A program made the position numbers and the translations under genes. Source: Salvelinus alpinus (taxonomy: Eukaryota; Chordata; Actinopteri; Salmoniformes; Salmonidae). From it: 64,000 bases of DNA. The notes under the pieces were generated by a model. The model was not told the DNA's origin and made no database searches. It saw only the letters and a program-made list of their open reading frames with translations. Positions 23,286 to 61,596 of the stretch are shown in pieces; positions within the stretch are counted from its first letter, which is position 1; each line of letters begins with the position of its first letter. Location of the stretch: contig NC_092092.1 in assembly GCF_045679555.1 (NCBI RefSeq), forward strand, positions 22,930,969-22,994,968. Direction: 5' to 3'.

Positions 23286-25751
23286 AAGCAATGTCGGTTT
23301 GACTGCAACTCCTGCATTAACCTACAAACTGAAACCAATAAACCCCCATCCATGTGAGTTGTGTTGATGTAACCCAATGGAAAGTGATACAAATTGACAT
23401 GCTGCATCTGTCTTACTTCTAGTAAAATGTTAAGACATTTAAGCAACTGTGTGTTTGCATAAAATGTGAGTTTAGCAGGTGTCAAACAAACGGCTCAAAA
23501 GTAACCCATTCCACTTCAATAGACATTCACATAAAGTATCTTCCACACACATATTAGCTACATATATTTACAGCACAGAGATACACTGCTTCAAAATATG
23601 ACAAAGAATATTACTTGAGAGATGTGTAGTCTTTGGTCAAGTGTGCAGTCCTGCCTGTAAGTTTGACCCTTCTAAGAGACTGAACATTTTACTTTTGGCA
23701 CTTGATGCTGCCTAGATCCACAGAGGTGCTTTGGACTATCCCTTCTCAACTGGGATCAATGGCCAAGGACCAGATAGAAAGACAATATGCCACTGAGACC
23801 GAGTGCACCCCCTCCTGCTCAGCTTTTAATTGACCCACTCAATGGCTTCACAGTTGACTGCACGGTGGGCTCAGGCCAGGCAGACACATTACTTTCCACT
23901 GCACAGATGATTTTCAACACAAACACACTTCTACAACATTTGGATCCTGGCCACTTTAAAACCATTGTGCACAATGATCACAGAAGCAGTACGAAAAAAA
24001 GGTATCTCATACAAACCAATACACAATGACGGTGAGACATACAGTGTGTATTTTCATCAATATACATGACATCCTAATGGATGTCTAAGTCAACATGTGA
24101 CACCAATTCAGTGGCCATGGGGTCACTTTCAGTCTATGTACCTAATACTGAAGGGTTATGGCATCTTCCTCCTGAGCATACACCGTTGATGTTTCGCATA
24201 AATGGTATCTACAGTAATGTGATCAACAACTGAAAAATAAAGACATTTAGAGGCATATGATGCACGTATAGACCTATATGCATGATAAATATGGGAGTGA
24301 CAATAACTGCATATACATTACTATTATGTACATGACATAATTCAAAGATACAGTACTCACATATGAACAGCACATAGCGCCATCAATCGAGATTGGGGTG
24401 GGTTTAAAAAGAAACTATGAAAATTGTCCTGTTCATCACATCAATGTAAAAATCTATCAGGTAATTGGCAGTAATGTTGTGATCATGCATCAGATATACA
24501 TTTTCTTACAAAAAATTTATAGAACGAGAAAAAATGGACATGAATACGGTGGTTCTCCTCCCATATTCTACACCTGCCCTTAGCAGTCTGAAATGAATAT
24601 AAATTCTGATGGATTGGTACACCTGATCACAGATATGTCAAAGAAATGCTTTACAGAAGACATTTTGGACATTTTATGATCAGGAAAAAAGCTCCTGATG
24701 GATTTATCTGGGTCTGTAAAATGCTAACATTTACCACATCCTTTCAAACTACACAGACCATCCATTACGAACAGCTCAACCAATCAAAAACAGACCAATT
24801 TTGTCTGAACGTGCTCTAAATTTGGAAACTCACTGGTTGACTTGCAGATAGAGGGGAATTTGCAAAGAATTGCCTACACCAATCAAAAGGGTCCCCTCTG
24901 CTCTGTCCCCATAAAGATATGCTCAATAATGGTAACTTACAGTTCCAAAAAGCATGACACATATAGTAATGATACATAATGCTTAGTATCTAGGCACAAT
25001 TCATGTAGTCCCAGCCACTTTAAGATCAGCATGAACAATCACCCCTTAAAACAAAGCCTAAATCACCTTCATTTCCACCATCAAAACCACATGGCAGTAA
25101 AAGTGACCATTCTTTCTTAAACACTACTTTCCATGCACTTACATTACGTTAAGCTTATGACTATGTGTTTAACTTTTTGATTTGTTTATATTTTTCATTG
25201 CACTGTTGAGGAAGCTCGCAAGTAAGCATTTAATTGCACCGTTTATGCTGTATTGATTTGATTACCGTTACCCTTGGCTGGACTTGCCTAACCTACAACA
25301 TCGCCATAGTTGCAAAACCATTTCCCTTCCACAGGGACTTGGCCAAAGCTTGTTAGGGGGCATTAGGGAAGCCAACAGGTACAGTATGTGGGTAATTCAA
25401 TCAGCGCTGTGTTACAAAGTGCAACAGTTTTCTTTCTTCATGGTGTGCAAAGACTGTGAATGGGCATGGGCTCGGCCCATTCACATTCTCTGGATGGATA
25501 TTGGCCACTCTCTCTCTCTGTATCTTTCCACACAACACTAAAGCTCAGTCTGGTCTGTGTGGCCCAATGTCATTGATCTCTATAGCTGGAGACCGGTTTG
25601 CCCCAGGGGACATTGTCCATGTGTCTGTGCCTAGGGGCATCTAGGCTCCAGGCTTCGGGGAAGCCCACAGTGGGACACAGGGCAGCGGGAAGAAAGAGCC
25701 CTCAGGCAGGGCCGGCAGCTGACCAGGACCCCCACTGGAGAAATAGACACC
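23286..25751 (-). other. intergenic sequence including the phactr2 3' UTR
   Basis: The phactr2 stop codon is at 25754-25752, so the 3' UTR continues downward from there. Possible ATTAAA poly(A) signals on the minus strand lie at 25229-25234 and about 23825-23830; neither can be chosen from sequence alone. No further gene or strong repeat was recognised. Confidence 0.35.
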
Positions 25752-52762
<27,011 letters not shown>

Positions 52763-53831
52763 GACATTCTTGGTACGCAGCTCAACTTGACCGTACATAT
52801 CATGGTGGCCACTAGCCAGTAAGCAAACTATTTAACAATCCAAGTAACTTTTCTTCTAAAACATATCACAATAGTTAATAATTCAAACAAACCATATTAC
52901 ACTCTTGAATAAAGCAACAATCCACAAGCATGTGCAGACAATTAAAGGGTTTATTTTAACATCCGCTACGCCATTTCCTGGTTGCTAACATTCTAATAGT
53001 TCACCTAATTTCAGTTTATGTGACAAAGCAAGCAAATATAGTATAGAGAATCATTGTACCATCTAAACCGGTGTGAAATATCTTTTCTATAACCAAAAAT
53101 ATTGTATTTTCAACTGGTGTACAACTCTGAAATTAAAAGACGCAAAAGCAAAACTTAACGGGAAGCATAGAAATAACGCACATACAGTTGAAGTCTGAAG
53201 TTTATATAGACCTTAGACAAATACATTTAAACTCAGTTTTTCACAATTCCTGACATTTAATCCTAGTAAAATTCCCTGTCTTAGGTCAGTTAGGATCTAT
53301 TTTAAGAATGTGAAATCAGAATAATAGTAGAGAGAATGATTTATTTCAGCTTTCATTTCTTTCATCACATTCCCAGTGGTTCAGATGTTTACATACACTC
53401 AATTAGTATTTGGTAGCATTGCCTTTAAATTGTTTAACTTGGGTCAAATGTTTTGGGTAGCCTTCCACAAACTTCCCACAATAAGTTGGGTGAATTTTGG
53501 CCCATTCCTCCTGGTGTAACTGAGTCAGGTTAGTAGGCCTCCTTGCTCGCACACGCTTTTTCAGTTCTGCCCACAAATTTTCTATAGGACTGAGGTCAGG
53601 ACTTTGTGATGGCCACTCCAATACCTTGACTTTGTTGTCCTTACGCCATTTTGCCACAACTTTGGAAGTATGCTTGGGGTCGTCGTCCATTTGGAAGACC
53701 CATTTGCGACCAAGCCCTAACTTCCTGACTGATGTCTTGAGATGTTGCTTCAATATATCCACGTAATTTTCCATCCTCATGCCATCTATTTTGTGAAGTG
53801 CACCAGTCCCTCCTGCAGCAAAGCACCCCCA

Positions 53832-54785
53832 TGTTACGTTCCCCAGTTTCTGTGTTGTAGTTTGTGTATTTGAATGTGTGTTTCAGGAAATGGCTTACTG
53901 AAATTCTCCCCAAGCAGCTGATTGGTCGGCCCCGAATTGATGATTGGAGAGCTGACCCCGCCCCCTCGTCAGGACGCAGCTGTCTTCAATTAGATTCCTT
54001 CTGAAGCTATATAAGCCAGTGTTCTGTTGCTCAGAGGGGAGATTGATTGTAATATGCTGAGAGATGATGGCTGAGAGAGAAGGCTGATGGCTGAGAGAGG
54101 AGGCTGATGGCTGAGAGAGGAGGCTGATGGCTGAGAGAGGAGGCTGATGGCTGAGAGAGGAGGCTGATGGCTGAGAGAGGAGGCTGATGGCTGAGAGAGG
54201 AGGCTGATGGCTGAGAGAGGAGGCTGATGGCTGAGGGTGATATACTGTGTTGGTTGTTCTCAGAGGGAGATGATTAGTGTGTCCTGTATTGGTTGAGTGA
54301 GAGAGCGGATTGGTTATGTCTGTTGTGTGTCAATAGGACGCAGTGTTTTGATTATTGAAATTGTTTGTGTTATTCTGTTTCATTTGTTCCCAGGGGGGAA
54401 GGGGAAGGCACCTAGGGAGTGCTTAGGCAAGAGGCCCGCGGGCATACATATACCCGTAGTATATTCACTGTCTAGGCACACTAGGAAAGACCTGGGCGGA
54501 CCACCCCCTGTATTTTGGTTAGCGCACCAGGTGGTGCTAAGTTAGGTAAGTAGTGCGTAGGCAGGAAAGGTAGGAGGGGGCTTTGATATTTACTTTCTTT
54601 GCTTTGGTTCCGTCCAGCCCCTTTTCCCCATATTACCGTGTGAAGGAATAAATTCCTAGTAAATGGTAAATTCTCTGCCTTTTGTCATCCTTACTCGCAC
54701 CTACAGTCCCATACCTCTTTCACTTCACGGAGAGTTGAGTTGTAGCAGGGTGTTGCGTTCCCTCTTCATAGAGGCGTGCGTAACA
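53832..54785 (+). repeat. 5' LTR, 954 bp
   Basis: Starts TGTTACGTTCCCCAG and ends GAGGCGTGCGTAACA. A TATA box (CTATATAAG, about 54007-54015) and an AATAAA (54647-54652) mark U3, R and U5; transcription would start near 54040. The end is copied twice, once inverted, at 57927-58025. Confidence 0.88.
54071..54230 (+). repeat. 8 x 20-bp tandem repeat in the LTR
   Basis: Unit CTGAGAGAGGAGGCTGATGG, eight in a row, the first differing by one base. It lies about 60 bp after the TATA box, so probably in the transcribed R region. No spacers vary, so it is not a CRISPR-like array. Confidence 0.95.
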
Positions 54786-54788
54786 TAA

Positions 54789-54806
54789 TGGGGGCTCATC
54801 CAGGAT
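54789..54806 (+). promoter_or_regulatory. primer-binding site, tRNA-Pro-like
   Basis: TGGGGGCTCATCCAGGAT begins 3 nt after the LTR. It is complementary to the 3' end of tRNA-Pro (as used by murine leukaemia virus) with two differences. It marks the initiation site of minus-strand synthesis. Confidence 0.82.
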
Positions 54807-54876
54807 TTCATTAAACCCACCGGACCCTGCTGCACTGAGCTCTCTGTGGTTAGTGATTGAGGTGTGATGGTAGGTT

Positions 54877-56090
54877 GTGAGTTTGGATGACTTGTTTAGT
54901 TTGTGTGTGTTCAGTGGACTGCATTGTACAAGATGGCTGCCTCAGCCATCCACGTTTTTTGAAGCGCCCTCTGTTGATAGTTTGGTGAGGTTTTGGAAAG
55001 TAGACCTTTTAGCTATAGCTGACCATTATGGATTTGTTATCCCTGAGAAAGCCCTAAAGGCTGAGCTTTTGGTGCTAGTCAGGGAGGGTTTAGTGAGTGA
55101 ACGAATTCTCTCATTGCAAGGAGAGGAGACGGGTAGGCCTTCCGATGCCAAGTCGGAGGAAGGGGTTGCTCGTACCCCCTTTACATTGCCTCGATTCGAT
55201 CCTTTATCTTCTGCTTCAGGTCGTTCAGGCGGGACTGCTAGGCTGAAGGTGAGGCTGGCCCGTTTAGAAATGAAGCAAAAAGATAAAGAGAGATTAATTT
55301 TGATCTTGAAATTAGGAAAATAGAAGCCGACAAGGAGGTGAGGATCCAACAACTGGAGCTAGACGCTGGCTCCAGTGCGACTCCACAAGCTGCTTATCAT
55401 CAAGCCCACTTTGATGTAAGTAAAAATATAGCTTCAGTCCCTCCATTCCGAGAGTCGGAAGTTGATGCCTATTTCTCTTCGTTTGAGCGTGTGGCCGCTG
55501 CGCTGCATTGGCCACTCGAGGTTTGGCCGCTCCTGTTACAATGTAAATTGTCTGGGAAAGCCTAGGAAGTAGTAGCTGCTCTCTCCCTGGAAGACAGTTT
55601 ATACTACGATACAGTTAAAACTACCGTGTTACGGGCTTATGAGTTGGTGCCTGAAGCTTATAGACAGCGCTTCAGGAACCACAAAAAAACATCTCACCGT
55701 ATGTTTGTTGAGTTTGCTAGGGACAAAGAGTCTCTGTTTAATCGATGGTGTTCAGCCAGTAAAGCTAATACCTTTGCTGATATTCGAGAGTTGATGCTGT
55801 TGGAGGATTTCAAAAGCAACCTCCCTGATAGAATTGTAGTTCATTTAAAATGGACAGAATGGTGACTTTGGCCCAGGCAGCAGTGTTGGCAGATGACTAC
55901 GCTTTGACACACAAGACTGTCTTTGGTGCACCTCGTTTTGAAGGTAGACTGCTTACGTCATCAGTGCCTCGTTCAGGTCGCTTTTCCTCTGACAATCCTA
56001 AGCCTTCTCATGAAATCCGTGAATGTTTTTCCTGTCACCAAAAGGGTCACGTGATTGCGGACTGCCCGGTTTTGAAAAATAAACCGAAAC
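54877..56090 (+). pseudogene. gag relic with zinc knuckle
   Basis: Successive open pieces at 54877-55323, 55338-55565, 55626-55865 and 55850 onward, separated by stops or shifts. A coiled, charged N-terminal part is followed by a SCAN-related region (FARDKESLFNRWCSASKANT, FADIRELMLLEDFKSNLPDR) and a CCHC knuckle at 56024-56065 (CFSCHQKGHVIADC). SCAN domains of vertebrates are thought to derive from Gmr1-like Gag. Not functional because of the frame breaks. Confidence 0.85.
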
Positions 56091-56179
56091 AGTCCCTGTC
56101 ACCATCCCCAAAAATTAAAAGTGTGGGTTTAGTCAAGTCTTTGTCTCGTCCGTTGGCCCGAGTTATTGATTCAGCATTT

Positions 56180-56560
56180 GAGAAACCGGATCCTGTCTAT
56201 GCTCCAATTATCTCTGCCGGTTGTGTTTCCTTAACTGGAGAAGAAGCTGATCAAAAGCCTATTCAAATCTTACGAGACACCGGGGCAGCGCAGTCAGTAA
56301 TTGTTACTGATGCTTTACCCTGGTCTCCTGAAACGTATTGTGGCTCGCATGTCATATTACAGGGTATAGAGACAAAAAAACGTACCTGTACCATTACACT
56401 GGGTCCACTTAGTGTCAGACTTGGTATCAGGACGTTTCCGTGTTGGTGTCTACACTGCCAGTAAAAGGAGTCACATTGCTACTAGGGAATGATATTGCTG
56501 GTGGTAACGTCACTCCTGTGTTAGAGGTAGTAGACAACCCAGAAATCATAACTACAGATG
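56180..56560 (+). pseudogene. aspartic protease relic
   Basis: The active-site triad lies at about 56275 (LRDTGAAQSVI), in frame with the knuckle. A frame break at 56464 is followed by VKGVTLLLGNDIAGG in the next frame, the C-terminal part (usually LLLGNDLAG). It forms one Pol chain with the integrase. Confidence 0.85.
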
Positions 56561-57886
56561 ATAAATTGGTTCAAGCATTTCCACATGTTTTTCCAGCTTG
56601 TGTGTTAACGAGGGCACAATCTCGCAAGCTTGAAGATGTGGTGGATTTGGCTAGTTCCATTTTTGAGAATGTTGAGGTAGAAGACAATGCACCGAGTATT
56701 CCTTCTGCAAGGCCAACAGTTTTTATTCCTGTAAAAACTAAGGCAGGGGAAAGCGAAATTGCGCCCCAATTACATGACATGCTTTTGTCTGTCACCCCCG
56801 AGAAGGTGATTGAATGTCAAAAAGGATACACCAGTCTTCGCAAGTGTTCTGCTTCGATAATTTCCATTGAGGAAGCTAAAACTAGAGCGACCGCCTACTT
56901 TATGGAAGCAGGAGTTTTGATGCGGAAATGGGCAGCTCATGACACCGTTAATGACTGGGGTGAAGTGTGTCAAGTGGTTGTTCCTACACCGTTTCGACAG
57001 CAGGTGCTGTCACTTGCCCATGACCAGGCGTGGTCTGGACATTTGGGGATCACAAAGACTTAACCGAGTCCTTCAACATTTTTTTCTGGCCAGGTTTGAA
57101 GTCTGAGGTGGTCCGATTTTGTAAAACATGTCACGCATGTCAACTCACTGGGAAAGCGAATCAAACAGTTCCTCGAGCGCCGCTCTGCCCGATTCCTGTG
57201 GTGGGGGAACCGTTTGAAAGAGTGATAATCGATTGTGTAGGTCTATTGCCGAAAACCAGGTCAGGTAACCAGTTCCTACTAACAATAAATGTGCAGTGCT
57301 ACTCGATACCCAAAGGCTATTCCTCTCCGTACTATAACGGGCTAAGACTGTGGTGAAGGCACTAGTGAAGTTCTTCTCTACGTTTGGACTCCCTAAAGTA
57401 ATCCAAACTGATCAGGGATCCAACTTTATGTCCAAACTGTTTTCAAATGTGTTAAAGACGCTGTGTATTTCCCATCAGATCTCCAGTCCGTATCATCCAG
57501 AGAGTCAAGGGGCTCTCGAACGCTGGCATCAGTCGCTGAAGATAATGCTACGCAAGTATTGCATGGATACCAGTACCGATTGGGATGAGGGGGTGCCCTT
57601 TGTCCTATTTGCTACTAGGGAAATGATACAAGAGTCCTTAGGGTTCAGCCCTGCTGACCTTGTGTTTGGACACACCCCACGGGGTCCGCTGAAAGTTTTG
57701 AAGGAGCATATCTTATCTCCTACACCCAGTAGCGCCACTAAAAATGTGTTGAAGTTGCATTATGACAAAAAGGCTGTTGGCCGTTCTTTTGCACCAGGGG
57801 ATCAAGTTTTAGTTTTGTTGCCAATCCCTGGCTCATCTGTTAACATGTTTTTCTGGACCATATCTTGTGGAAAAGAAACTCAGTGA
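56560..57886 (+). pseudogene. integrase relic, directly after protease
   Basis: The linker (to about 56960) leads to the HHCC finger (HDQAWSGHLGITKT and, in another frame, FCKTCHACQ). Catalytic residues are seen in FERVIIDCVG, VIQTDQGSNF and HPESQGALERWHQ. Stops at 57061 and a deletion near 57300-57350 break the frame. The C-terminal GPY-like region (GRSFAPGDQVLVLLPIPGSS, then KKLSDTNYVIKIP) ends at 57905 where the palindrome begins. No RT is found on either side. Confidence 0.9.
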
Positions 57887-57905
57887 CACCAATTATGTGA
57901 TAAAG

Positions 57906-58025
57906 ATCCCGGATGAGCCCCCATTATGTTACGCACGCCTCTATGAAGAGGGAACGCAACACCCTGCTACAACTCAACTCACGGGGAGGGTGTTGCGTTC
58001 CCTCTTCTTAGAGGCGTGCGTAACA
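57906..58025 (+). repeat. palindromic PBS/U5 structure replacing the 3' LTR
   Basis: 57906-57923 ATCCCGGATGAGCCCCCA (tRNA-Pro 3' end-like), 57924-57926 TTA, 57927-57980 an exact reverse complement of LTR positions 54732-54785. Then TCACGG and GGGTGTTGCG..., the U5 in direct sense (57990-58025, one mismatch with the 5' LTR) ending GTAACA. The arms 57927-57962 and 57990-58025 can pair. U3 and R of a 3' LTR are absent. Confidence 0.9.
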
Positions 58026-59656
58026 CCCCACAACATCATGCTGCCACCCCCGTGCTTCACGGTTGGGATGGTGTTCTTCGGCTTGCAAGCTTCCCCTTTT
58101 TTCCTCCAAACATAACGATGGTCATTATGGCCAAACAGTTCTATTTTTGTTTCAGCAGAACAGAGGACATTTCTCCAAAAAGTACGATATTTGTCCCCAT
58201 GTGCAGTTGCAAACCGTAGTCTGGCTTTTTTATGGCGGTTTTGGAGAAGTGGCTTCTTCCATGCTGAGCGGCCTTTCAGGTTATGTCGATATAGGACTCG
58301 TTTCACTGTGGATATTGATACTTTTGTACCCGTTTCCTCCAGCATCTTCACAAGGTCCTTTGCTGTTGTTCTGGGATTGATTTGCACTTTTCGCACCAAA
58401 GTACGTTCATCTCTAGGAGACAGAACGCGTCTCCTTCCTGAGCGGTATGACAGCTGCGTAGTCCCATGGTGTTTATACTTGCGTGCTATTGTTTGTACAG
58501 ATGAACGTGGTACCTTCAGGCATTTGGAAATTGCTCCCAAGGATGAACCAGGTCTACAATTTTTTTTCTGAGGTCTTGGCTGATTTCATTTGATTTTCCC
58601 ATGATGTCAAGCAAAGAGGCACTGAGTTTGAAGGGAGGCCTTGAAATACATCCACAGGTACACCTCCAATTGACTCAAATAATGTCAATTAGCCTATCAG
58701 AAGCTTCTAAAGCCATGACATAATTTTCTGGAATTTTCCAAGCTGTTTAAAGGCACAGTCAACTAAGTGGATGTAAACTTCTGACCCACTGAAATTGTGA
58801 TAAAGTGAATTATAAGTGAAATAATCTGTCTGTAAACAATTGTTGGAAAAATTACTTGTCATGCACAAAATAGATGTCCTAACCGACTTGCCAAAACTAT
58901 AGTTTGTTAACAAGAAATGTGTGGAGTGGTTGAAAAACAAGATTTAATGACTCCAACCTAAGTGTATGTAAACTTCCGACTTCAACTGTAGAACAAATCA
59001 ACCGCTTCTTAGACATGTTTTTAATGAGAATGACAGATCTATAACTCACATTTCAATGTGAATTTGGTTGGGTCGCCCAAAAAGTTATTGCAACTTTAAA
59101 TTAGCTGACAAGAAAAACAATTCCTGCTCTCTAGCTAACTAACATTAACAACATTCATCATAATCAAGTAATGTTAGCATAACAATGAATGTATACCCCT
59201 CCCAAACTAATATAAAAGTACCGTACCGTTATCATACAATGTCATTCATATTATAATATAGGCAACACAGCTATGTAACGCTAGCTAGCTAAACAAAAAA
59301 TTCTGCATCCTCACATAAACGTGCTGGCTATAGCTGAATGCTGACGTTTAGCTGAACCATAGCTAGATAGTAGCTAGTGTAAGCCTAAAAGCTCCTGTAT
59401 TAGTTACCTTAGAACACGCCAGGCTTAATTTTATAAATATCATGTAAGTAATAATATGAGGTAAAGCAAAATCGCGACTGAAAACATTGATAATTCCCTT
59501 GGGAGCTGCTTCTCTCGGTGGAGGCCCAGTGCAGTCAAGCAAAAAACACTATTGAAATGTAAAGCTACGGCGACAACTTCAGAATGTAACAGGCTGTTAC
59601 TACAATTTAATGTAAAAAAACAAACAATAAAACAGGAAAATCTGGAAAATATTTGG

Positions 59657-60290
59657 AGTGGAGGCTCCTCAGAGGAGGAAGGGGTGGACCATCCTCCTCA
59701 GTGAAATTTCATAAAAATAGTTAAACACTACAGTTATACTTTTTAGATAAAACTATACTAAATATATTCATATGTCACCAAATAATTTATTAAAACACAC
59801 TGTTTTGCAATGAAGGTCCATAGTAACTTCAACAGCACTCTCTGGTGTAGCCAGAGTACAGCTAGCTTCTGTCCTCTTCTAGGTACATTGACTTCAATAC
59901 AAAACCTAGGAGGCTCGTAGTCCTCACTCCCTTCCATAGTCCTACATGGTAATTTTGACCACCTCTGGAGGACGACCTCTAACCAATCAAAGCTTTTGCA
60001 GTAGGAACTGACATGTTGTCCATCCAATCATAGGGTTAGGATCAGATAATTAACCTAGTGTGTTGTATTGGGGTTGTGCCGCAGACCATTATGGGGGGGT
60101 TCTATGTGTTGAGAGGCTTGGTGAGTTGGTTTTATTGGATAGAGATTTACATTATTGGATAGAGATTGAAAAGTGATAGTTGAGCATTTTTTTGATATTA
60201 TTGAATTCAAATTACTCCGGACAGACAAGCAAAATCTCATTACATAAATGTTACATAAATGTTACAGCAGCCTAGGCTACACCTTAACAT
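59657..60290. repeat. probable dispersed salmonid repeat
   Basis: Starts GAGTGGAGGCTCCTCAGAGG and AGGAAGGGGTGGACCATCCT, which I recall as the end of a common salmonid non-autonomous transposon. The middle encodes nothing; the right end is not defined. Confidence 0.4.
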
Positions 60291-60489
60291 TAGAGATCTG
60301 ACATGCTGTATGGGATAAAAATGGGAAAATCTTTGTCTGATCAACTCTAGGCTGCTAATAAGAGCAGCTGCATACAGCCTATGTGCGCTGTCCATTTGGT
60401 CAGGGTAACTAATTGGTAATGTATTTATAGTCCATTTGTGTGTCAGGAGAAAATGTGAATAATCAAATTTGGTTTATATTCAAAATTGG

Positions 60490-61347
60490 GCTGGCAAGGC
60501 TGTTCTTGCTACAATATGGACTTCTTTTACCAAATAAGGCTCTATTCCTGTGGCGGTCCTCATGACAGCCAGTAGAACTTGATGGTTTTTGTGACTGCAC
60601 TTGAAGAAACTAAAAGTTGTTGACATTTTCCAGATTGACTGACCTTTATTTCTTAAAGTAACGATGGACTACCTCATGAAGCTGGTTGAGTGAAGAGTGT
60701 ACAAAGCTGTCAAGGCAAAGGGTGGCTACTTTGAAGAATCTGAAATATAATATTTACATTTGTATTTTTTTCTTTTTTGTGGTATCCAATTGGTAGTTGC
60801 ACTTTAGTCTCATCGCTGCAACTCCCGTACGGACTTGGGAGAGGCGAAGGTCGAGTGCCGTGTGTCCTCCGAAACACAACACAACCAAGCCGCACTGCTT
60901 CTTGACACAATGCCCACTTAACCCGGAAGCCAGCCACACCAATGTGACGGAGGAAATACCGTACACCTGGCGACTGTGTCAGCGTGCACTACGCCCGGCC
61001 CGACACGGTAGATGCTAGTGCGCGATGGGGCAAGGACATCCATGCCGGGCAAAACCCTCCCCTAACCCGGACGATGCTGGGCAAATTGTGCGCCGCCCCA
61101 TGGGTCTCCCTGTCGCGAGCCTGGACTCGAACCAAGAATCTCTAGTGGCACAGCGCCCGGCCTTAGACCACTGCGCCACTCGGGAGGCCCTATATTTTGA
61201 TTTGTTTAACACTTTTTTGGTTACTACATGATTCCATATGTGTTATTTCATAGTTTTGATGTCTTCACTATTATTCTACAATGTAGAAAATAGTAAAAAT
61301 AAAGAAGAACCCTGGAATGAGTAGGTGTGTCCAAACTTTTGACTGGA
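60490..61347. mobile_element. rearranged Tc1 (40313 family) split by a SINE
   Basis: 60495-60672 matches the region around the transposase start of 40313-41899, inverted and in shuffled order (CTTGCTACAATATGGACTTC, then CTGTGGCGGTCCTCATGACA, AACTTGATGGTTTTTGTGAC). 60673-60745 and 61191-61347 match its 3' end in direct sense (AAGCTGTCAAGGCAAAGGGT, GATGTCTTCACTATTATTCT), ending TCCAAACTTTTGACTGGAC. Confidence 0.75.
60752..61190 (-). repeat. long tRNA-derived SINE inside the rearranged Tc1
   Basis: On the minus strand: A-box region GAGTGGCGCAGTGGTCT (61181-61165), B box GGTTCGAGTCCAG (61133-61121), a long G/C-rich body and the tail CAATTGGATACCACAAAA followed by A-rich sequence. The same tail is at 47114-47188. 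The putative target duplication (TATATTT-like) is imperfect. Confidence 0.85.
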
Positions 61348-61596
61348 CCGATAATTGTAGACGACGGTATTTTTGCAAAAAGTCTAGTAAATGTGAAGAC
61401 CCTCTTAAAAGCAGCAATCCTTAGTTGAAACAACAACAACTCCCCGCCCGTTTCAGTAAAAGGCAAAAAGATGGGGCTGGAGAAATGTAACCACTCAAAT
61501 TCATACAGCTATGGATGCAAGGACTGACCATCCATTATATCAAAACCATAGTTTTATCCATGTTTTGAGGCTATATAGTGTTTGTTTACATTCCTA

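Larger units (their letters stand above)
53832..58025 (+). mobile_element. Gmr1-like Ty3/Gypsy LTR retrotransposon, defective
   Basis: 4194 bp between perfect CCCCA duplications (53827-53831, 58026-58030). It has a full 5' LTR, primer-binding site, gag, protease and integrase relics, then a palindromic U5 structure in place of RT, RNase H and the 3' LTR. The order protease then integrase with no RT in between fits the Gmr1-like group, in which integrase precedes RT, unlike most Ty3/Gypsy elements. The element sits in the Tc1 at 53185-58988 in opposite orientation. Confidence 0.9.
53185..58988 (-). mobile_element. Tc1-like element interrupted by an LTR retrotransposon
   Basis: Termini CAGTTGAAGTCTGAAGTTTA and ACTTCCGACTTCAACTG with TA flanks (53183-53184, 58989-58990). 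The family is that of 27738-29361, in opposite orientation. Subtracting the retrotransposon and its duplication leaves 1605 bp. The transposase (minus strand) is split: the C-terminal part at 53820-53403 (LGLGRKWVFQMDDDPKHTSK, SPDLSPIENLWAELKKRV) and the N-terminal part at 58540-58031 ([60 protein letters not shown]). The first catalytic Asp context reads SAETK for the usual SDETK, so it was already dead or died later. Confidence 0.93.
52942..59099. mobile_element. TTAA-type MITE, split by nested insertions
   Basis: Same family as 26133-26470. Left part 52942-53184 (TTAA, CCATTTCCTGGTTGCTAACA, GAGAATCATTGTACCATCTA). Right part 58991-59099 (AATGAGAATGACAGATCTAT, CCCAAAAAGTTATTGCAACT, TTAA). 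The Tc1 at 53185-58988 separates them. Net length about 350 bp matches the intact copy. Confidence 0.85.

Noticed and set aside
54071..54230. CRISPR-like array
   Set aside because: Units are directly adjacent with no unique spacers, in a vertebrate LTR.
57928..58025. A normal but short 3' LTR
   Set aside because: It lacks U3 and R and contains an inverted copy including the primer-binding site, so it is not an LTR.
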